Assembly: GCF_001677335.1 (NCBI RefSeq)
Contig: NZ_LZYB01000004.1
Span: 62,001-126,000, forward strand
DNA from: Erythrobacter dokdonensis DSW-74
GTDB taxonomy: Bacteria; Pseudomonadota; Alphaproteobacteria; Sphingomonadales; Sphingomonadaceae
Length of the DNA stretch: 64,000 nucleotides
Reading direction: 5' to 3'
Shown: positions 59,342 to 64,000 of the stretch, piece by piece
Layout of the letters: each line of letters opens with the position of its first letter
Position numbering within the stretch: the stretch's first letter is position 1
Made by a program: the position numbers and the translations under genes
Notes under the pieces: generated by a model
The model's input: the letters and a program-made list of their open reading frames with translations, nothing else
Database searches by the model: none
Told to the model about the DNA's origin: nothing

Positions 59342-60088
59342 ATGAAGATCCTCGTCCCCGTCAAGCGGGTGATCGATTACAACGTCAAGCCGCGGGTCAA
59401 GGCCGACGGCACGGGCGTTGACCTTGCCAACGTCAAGATGAGCATGAACCCGTTCGACGAGATCGCGGTCGAGGAAGCCATCCGCCTCAAGGAAAAGGGC
59501 GCGGCGACCGAGATCGTCGCCGTGAGCATCGGCCCGGCCAAGGCGCAGGAAACCCTGCGCACCGCGCTCGCCATGGGTGCCGACCGCGCGATCCTCGTCG
59601 AGACCGAGGAAGAGGTTGAGCCGCTGGCGGTTGCCAAGATCCTCAAGGCCATCGCGGATGAAGAACAGCCGGGCCTCGTCATCCTCGGCAAGCAGTCGAT
59701 CTCGGACGATTCGAACCAGACCGGGCAGATGCTCGCCGCGCTGATGGGCCGTCCGCAAGGCACGTTCGCCAACACCGTCGAAGTCGATGGCGACAGCGTG
59801 ACCGTGAAGCGCGAAGTCGATGGCGGCCTTCAGACCGTGAAGCTCGCGCTCCCCGCCATCGTCACCACCGACCTGCGTCTGAACGAGCCGCGCTATGCCT
59901 CGCTGCCGAACATCATGAAGGCGAAGCAAAAGCCGCTCGCGACCAAGACCGCCGGTGATTACGGCGTCGATCTGACCCCGCGCCTCAAGACCCTCAAGGT
60001 CGCCGAGCCGCCGGTGCGTCAGGCGGGCGAAAAGGTCGCCGACGTCGCCGCGCTGGTCGAGAAGGTCAAGGCGCTCGGCATCGCGTAA
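59342..60088 (+). CDS. etfB: electron transfer flavoprotein, beta subunit
   Basis: A protein of 248 aa: [17 protein letters not shown] start, [33 protein letters not shown]. Binds AMP and forms the ETF heterodimer with EtfA; it takes electrons from acyl-CoA dehydrogenases such as those at 28760 and 33006. Ribosome site GAGAGGAAGGACAAGCC. Followed after 33 bases by etfA. Confidence 0.98.
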   Translation: MKILVPVKRVIDYNVKPRVKADGTGVDLANVKMSMNPFDEIAVEEAIRLKEKGAATEIVAVSIGPAKAQETLRTALAMGADRAILVETEEEVEPLAVAKILKAIADEEQPGLVILGKQSISDDSNQTGQMLAALMGRPQGTFANTVEVDGDSVTVKREVDGGLQTVKLALPAIVTTDLRLNEPRYASLPNIMKAKQKPLATKTAGDYGVDLTPRLKTLKVAEPPVRQAGEKVADVAALVEKVKALGIA

Positions 60089-60121
60089 GCGTGCCAGCCC
60101 TCAGAACAAGGATACATCGAG

Positions 60122-61051
60122 ATGAAGACTCTGGTTCTCGTCGAACATGACAACACCAAGGTGAACGACGCGACGCTCGCGGTGGTCACCGCTGCCGGCA
60201 AGCTCGGCGAAGTGCACCTGCTGGTCGCCGGCCTCAATTGCGGTTCGGTTGCCGAAGCGGCTGCCAAGATCGCGGGCGTTTCCAAGGTCCACGTCGCGGA
60301 CGATGCGGCCTATGCCAACGGTCTTGCGGAAAATGTCGCGCCGCTCGCGGCCGACCTGATGGGCCACCATGATGCGTTTCTCGCCGCTGCCACCACGCAG
60401 GGCAAGAACGTCGCCCCGCGCGTCGCCGCGCATCTCGACGTGATGCAGGTGAGCGAAATCCTGTCGGTCGAAGGCCCCAAGACCTTCACCCGCCCGATCT
60501 ATGCCGGCAACGCCATCGCCACCGTCGAATCGACCGATGCCAAGCTGGTCATCACCGTGCGCGGGACCGCCTTCGAAAAGGCCGCGACCGAAGGCGGTTC
60601 GGCGGCAATCGAAGCTGTCGCCGGCCCCGGTGACGCAGGGATTTCGACCTTCGTCAGCTCGGAAATCGCCAAGAGCGAGCGTCCGGAACTGACCAGCGCC
60701 AAGGTGATCGTGTCGGGCGGCCGCGCGCTGAAGGACTCCGAGACCTTCGAAAGCGTCATCACCCCGCTCGCCGACAAGCTCGGCGCGGCGATCGGCGCGA
60801 GCCGCGCGGCGGTCGATGCGGGCTATGTCCCCAACGATTACCAGGTCGGCCAGACCGGCAAGATCGTCGCTCCGGAAGTCTACTTTGCCATCGGTATCTC
60901 GGGCGCGATCCAGCACCTTGCCGGGATGAAGGACTCCAAGGTCATCATCGCCATCAACAAGGACGAGGACGCGCCGATCTTCCAGGTCGCGGATATCGGG
61001 CTGGTGGCGGATCTTTACGCGGCGGTTCCGGAGCTCACCGGGGCGCTGTAA
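60122..61051 (+). CDS. etfA: electron transfer flavoprotein, alpha subunit
   Basis: A protein of 309 aa. The C-terminal FAD domain ([38 protein letters not shown]) is complete. It carries the FAD of ETF and donates electrons to ETF-ubiquinone oxidoreductase. Follows etfB after 33 bases; a strong terminator follows 33 bases after its stop. Confidence 0.98.
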   Translation: MKTLVLVEHDNTKVNDATLAVVTAAGKLGEVHLLVAGLNCGSVAEAAAKIAGVSKVHVADDAAYANGLAENVAPLAADLMGHHDAFLAAATTQGKNVAPRVAAHLDVMQVSEILSVEGPKTFTRPIYAGNAIATVESTDAKLVITVRGTAFEKAATEGGSAAIEAVAGPGDAGISTFVSSEIAKSERPELTSAKVIVSGGRALKDSETFESVITPLADKLGAAIGASRAAVDAGYVPNDYQVGQTGKIVAPEVYFAIGISGAIQHLAGMKDSKVIIAINKDEDAPIFQVADIGLVADLYAAVPELTGAL

Positions 61052-61084
61052 GCGCTTCATCGCGAAAGACTTTATTTCGAAGCA

Positions 61085-61121
61085 AACCTCCGGCAGGTTG
61101 TCCACCTGCCGGAGGTTTTTT
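61085..61121 (+). terminator. Rho-independent terminator whose 3' arm carries a ribosome site
   Basis: A perfect 14-bp stem (61085-61098 with 61104-61117), loop TGTCC, ending in TTTTTT. It terminates etfBA. The 3' arm contains GGAGG (61111-61115), 9 bases before the ATG at 61125 of the next gene, so the fold would also hide that gene's ribosome site. Confidence 0.92.
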
Positions 61122-61124
61122 ATT

Positions 61125-62000
61125 ATGCGCGCGCTGCTTTGCCTTTCGCTTGTCCCGTTTGCGGCCATGCCCCTCTCCCCGGCATTCGCAAAGCCCGTCG
61201 AGATTGCGCCGAGCACGCCGTGGAATGCGGATTATGGCGAGGGGCGCTGTCGCCTCGCCCGCATTTTTGGTGAAGGCGAGAACCGCCATCTTCTTTTCAT
61301 CGATCAATATGGTCCCGGCAAAACCTTCGGCCTTACCGTTGCCGGCCCCGCCTATGACCGCTTCGGCCATCGCCAGCGCACCGCGCTTCGGTTCTACGAA
61401 GGCCAGCGCCCTTTTCGGACCGCACCCTATACCGGCGAGGTCGAAGGGTTCGGAACCGGTGTTATCTACTCCAATGTCAGCCTCGAGCACGGAACGGAGG
61501 ATAAGGAGGACGAGGAGGCGCCCGCCAGCCTGCCGCCACTCGACACCGGTCTCGCCGACCAGACCCGCTTCATCGGCCTGCTCCAGCGTGCCAGTGAAGT
61601 CCGGCTGATGACCGGGCCGCTTGGCAAGGCCTTTGCCGAACTCAACAAATGCACGCAGGGTCTCGTCGATTCCTGGGGCGTCGATGCCGCGGCGCACCTC
61701 ACGGCGACCCGCGCGGCCCGCTGGACCAACCAGGACGCGGTCGTGCGCCGCATCCAGGCGAACTATCCCCGCTCAGCCCTGGGTGCCGGACAGCAGGGAA
61801 TTGTGCGGATGCGTGTGATCATCGACGAGGCAGGCGCGGTGGAGCGATGCACGTTGCTCAACGTGACCGAGGCCGACAAGCTGCAATCGCCCGCCTGCGA
61901 GTCAATGCGCGAGGCTCGCTTCGAACCGGCGCTTGACGCATCGGGCCAACCGATGCGGTCGTTCATGAGCACATCAATCGCCTACCAGATCGGAAACTGA
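61125..62000 (+). CDS. secreted protein with TonB C-terminal-like domain
   Basis: A protein of 291 aa: signal peptide MRALLCLSLVPFAAMPLSPAFA, a unique middle part, and a C-terminal TonB-CTD-like domain (GQQGIVRMRVIIDEAGAVERC, ACESMREARFEPALDASG). It has no transmembrane anchor of classical TonB, so it is likely periplasmic and of unknown role. The start lies 3 bases after the terminator T-run; the only ribosome site is in the terminator stem. Confidence 0.8.
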   Translation: MRALLCLSLVPFAAMPLSPAFAKPVEIAPSTPWNADYGEGRCRLARIFGEGENRHLLFIDQYGPGKTFGLTVAGPAYDRFGHRQRTALRFYEGQRPFRTAPYTGEVEGFGTGVIYSNVSLEHGTEDKEDEEAPASLPPLDTGLADQTRFIGLLQRASEVRLMTGPLGKAFAELNKCTQGLVDSWGVDAAAHLTATRAARWTNQDAVVRRIQANYPRSALGAGQQGIVRMRVIIDEAGAVERCTLLNVTEADKLQSPACESMREARFEPALDASGQPMRSFMSTSIAYQIGN

Positions 62001-62015
62001 CCGGCAGGCGCAAGC

Positions 62016-63317
62016 CTATAACAGCCGCGTCGTTACGAAGTGCAAAGTCATCCCCACCAGACCGCCCACCAGCGTGCCGTTGATGCGGATGAACTGGAGG
62101 TCGCGGCCCACCGCGCCTTCGACGCGGGCGGTGATGGTGGTCGCGTCCCAGCGTTTCACGGTCTCCGACACCAGCCGCACGATCTGGTCGCCATAGCGTG
62201 TCGCCACGCCGACCATGGTGCGGCGGGCGAAGCGGTTGATCTGCTCCTGCAGCCGCTCGTCCTGCTGCAGCGCCTGCCCCAGTTCGGCGAGCATGTTGCG
62301 CATGTCCTCGCCCATCCCGCTTTCCGGATCACGCGCGCGGCGGATCAATGACTGGCGGATGCGCTCCCAAACGCCTGTCCACCACACCGCCACAGCCGGA
62401 TTGGCGATGAGGTCACGCTTCATCTCCTCGACCCGCGCGCGCGTGTCGGGATCGTGCTGCAAATCCTGCCCCAGCTTCGCCAGCCCCTCCTCGATCTTGC
62501 CGCGCAGTGGGTGATCGGGGTTGACCAGCACCTCGGCCAGCAGCTTGTAGAGCCCGTCGAGCACGCTGGAGGAAATGGTCTTGTCCAGCCCCGTCCAGCG
62601 CAGCACGCCGGCGACCCGCTGATGGATGATGTCCCGCAGGGTTTCCTCGTTGTCCTCAATGGTCAGGCCCGCCCAGCGCACGAAACCGTCGATCAGCGGC
62701 TGGTGGCGTTTGTCGACCATCGCGCTTTCGATCATCCGGCCCGCAAGCGGAGCAATATCGAGCTTGGCGAGTTGGCCCGCGAGCCCGGCGCGCACCTGAT
62801 TGCCGAGCCTGTCGGGATCAAGGCTTTCGAGCACCTCGGCCAGCAATTCCGCCGCGCCGCTCGTGATGCGCGAGCGTTCGTCGAGGGAGCCGTCCGAAGC
62901 CCGTTCCGGCGAAGCGGCAAGAAACTCGCCCGCAGCCTTCGCCACGTTCATCCCCGACATGCGCCGCGCGACCACCGCGGGCGTGAGGAAGTTCTCGCGC
63001 AGGAACTGCGCCATGGTGTCGGCGATGCGGTCCTTGTTTTCGGGGATGATCGCGGTGTGCGGAATCGGCAGGCCGAGCGGGTGGCGGAACAGCGCGGTGA
63101 CCGCGAACCAGTCGGCCAGACCGCCCACCATTGCAGCTTCGGCAAAGGCGTTGACATAGCCCCAGACCGGGTGCGTCGACACAAGCCCGTGCGTGGCAAT
63201 GAAAAGCACTGCCATCGCGGCGAGCATTCCCGTCGCTGTCCAGCGCATCCGGCGGGCGCGATCCACGCTCAGCGGTTCACCGCGAAAGGTCAGGGGACGG
63301 GAGTGACGCATCTCCAT
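62016..63317 (-). CDS. DUF445 membrane protein
   Basis: A protein of 433 aa of the DUF445 family: one or two N-terminal helices (MLAAMAVLFIATHGLV, FAEAAMVGGLADWFAVTALF), a long charged helical middle, and a C-terminal hydrophobic segment (INGTLVGGLVGMTLHFV). The conserved GGLADWFAVTALFRHPLGLP and FIRINGTLVGGLVG identify the family. Function unknown, thought to be an inner-membrane structural protein. ATG at 63317. Confidence 0.92.
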   Translation of the reverse strand: MEMRHSRPLTFRGEPLSVDRARRMRWTATGMLAAMAVLFIATHGLVSTHPVWGYVNAFAEAAMVGGLADWFAVTALFRHPLGLPIPHTAIIPENKDRIADTMAQFLRENFLTPAVVARRMSGMNVAKAAGEFLAASPERASDGSLDERSRITSGAAELLAEVLESLDPDRLGNQVRAGLAGQLAKLDIAPLAGRMIESAMVDKRHQPLIDGFVRWAGLTIEDNEETLRDIIHQRVAGVLRWTGLDKTISSSVLDGLYKLLAEVLVNPDHPLRGKIEEGLAKLGQDLQHDPDTRARVEEMKRDLIANPAVAVWWTGVWERIRQSLIRRARDPESGMGEDMRNMLAELGQALQQDERLQEQINRFARRTMVGVATRYGDQIVRLVSETVKRWDATTITARVEGAVGRDLQFIRINGTLVGGLVGMTLHFVTTRLL

Positions 63318-63364
63318 CCGGTGATCCTAGCGTGACACAGGTTGCCGCGTCACGCTTTTGTCGC

Positions 63365-64000
63365 TCATTCTGCCGGTTCGGTGCCCGGCGGCAGGCGGCG
63401 CGCCGGGACCGGCTTGGCATTGCCGGGCAGGCCGGGAAAGGGCAGGTCCGGCTCTGGCCCATGCTCCGGAGTGCCCTGCGGGCGGCTATCGTCGCCGGGC
63501 TTGTAGGTCAGCAGCCGCGCCCGCAACCACGGCCCGGCGCGCTTCTCGAACCCGTCGGCCAGGCTGAAGCCGGCGGGCACGATCAGCAGGGTCAGCAGGG
63601 TCGAAAGAACCAGCCCGCCGATGACCACCACGCCCATCGGCTGGCGCCACGCCCCGTCGCCGGAAAGCGACAGCGCGACCGGAACCATGCCCGCCGTCAT
63701 GGCGACCGTGGTCATCACGATCGGCTGCGCGCGCTTGTGCCCGGCGTCCATGATGGCCTCCAGCTTGCCGACGCCCTTGGCCATTTCCTCGATCGCAAAG
63801 TCTATCAGCAGGATCGAGTTCTTGGACACGATCCCGAGCAGCAGCAGGATGCCGATATAGACCGGCATCGATTGCGGCTGGCCCAGCAACCAGACAAGCA
63901 GCACGCCGCCCAGCGGCGCCAGCGCCAGCGAGGTCATGTTGACCAGCGGGCTCATCAGGCGCTTGTAGAGCAGCACCAGCACGGCAAAGACCAGCAGCAC
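63365..64000 (-). CDS. RND efflux transporter, C-terminal part (cut by window edge)
   Basis: The last 211 residues of an AcrB/MexB-type pump: TM helices with GILLLLGIVSKNSILLIDFA (the conserved helix end of the HAE1 group), GMVPVALSLSGDG, and a proline-rich tail of about 55 residues after the last helix (PGDDSRPQGTPEHGPEPD), longer than in typical members. The start lies beyond position 64000. Confidence 0.9.
   Translation of the reverse strand: MLLVFAVLVLLYKRLMSPLVNMTSLALAPLGGVLLVWLLGQPQSMPVYIGILLLLGIVSKNSILLIDFAIEEMAKGVGKLEAIMDAGHKRAQPIVMTTVAMTAGMVPVALSLSGDGAWRQPMGVVVIGGLVLSTLLTLLIVPAGFSLADGFEKRAGPWLRARLLTYKPGDDSRPQGTPEHGPEPDLPFPGLPGNAKPVPARRLPPGTEPAE

Noticed and set aside
1..64000. Insertion sequences, prophage, CRISPR arrays, rRNA genes
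   Set aside because: No transposase, integrase, phage or Cas motifs, no spaced direct repeats and no rRNA-like stretches were seen.

Overview
The window is high-GC DNA from an alphaproteobacterium, most likely of the Sphingomonadales (Erythrobacteraceae or Novosphingobium-like). The signs are a TonB-dependent receptor beside Rieske oxygenases, a dense set of P450, short-chain dehydrogenase and acyl-CoA genes, a BamF-like (DUF3035) lipoprotein gene after lspA, and the protein families and codon use throughout. This placement is inference from gene content only.

Positions 1-45700 form a catabolic region. It starts with a cut-off short-chain dehydrogenase (SDR) and a Rieske oxygenase / TonB-dependent receptor / Rieske oxygenase block (372-5707). 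Many short transcription units on both strands follow. They encode three cytochromes P450, a third Rieske oxygenase, three zinc-free MDR reductases, a KstD-like flavoprotein, a molybdopterin oxidoreductase with a nearby mobA-like gene, two acyl-CoA ligases, two acyl-CoA dehydrogenases, a thiolase with its DUF35 partner, about eight SDRs, a limonene-epoxide-hydrolase-like protein, two ThuA-like proteins, five further SnoaL/NTF2-like proteins, two ABM-domain proteins, two VOC proteins, three CMD/AhpD-like proteins, a cytochrome b561 and one LuxR-type regulator. Together they look like a route that imports a hydrophobic cyclic compound (terpenoid- or steroid-like), oxygenates and dehydrogenates it, activates it as a CoA thioester and shortens it by beta-oxidation-like steps. 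The substrate cannot be read from the sequence, and no ferredoxin or ferredoxin reductase for the oxygenases lies in the window. The region ends with an operon for a thiamine-diphosphate 2-oxoacid/acetoin-type dehydrogenase E1 (alpha and beta) and a free-standing lipoyl protein without an E2 core.

Positions 45977-64000 are core genome: tRNA-Thr(GGT), then a tightly overlapping chain gpmA-purE-purK-folA-ribF-ileS-lspA-DUF3035 (46335-53901), a CBS-domain CorC-like membrane protein, an OmpA-like lipoprotein, an inositol-phosphatase family enzyme, sucC, etfB-etfA behind a palindromic operator, a secreted TonB C-terminal-domain protein, a DUF445 membrane protein and the 3' end of an RND efflux pump gene. 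ETF is the usual electron acceptor of acyl-CoA dehydrogenases such as the two in the catabolic region. No insertion sequence, phage gene, rRNA or CRISPR array was seen. No gap between genes exceeds 300 bases; the longest (45700-45976) holds hairpins only.
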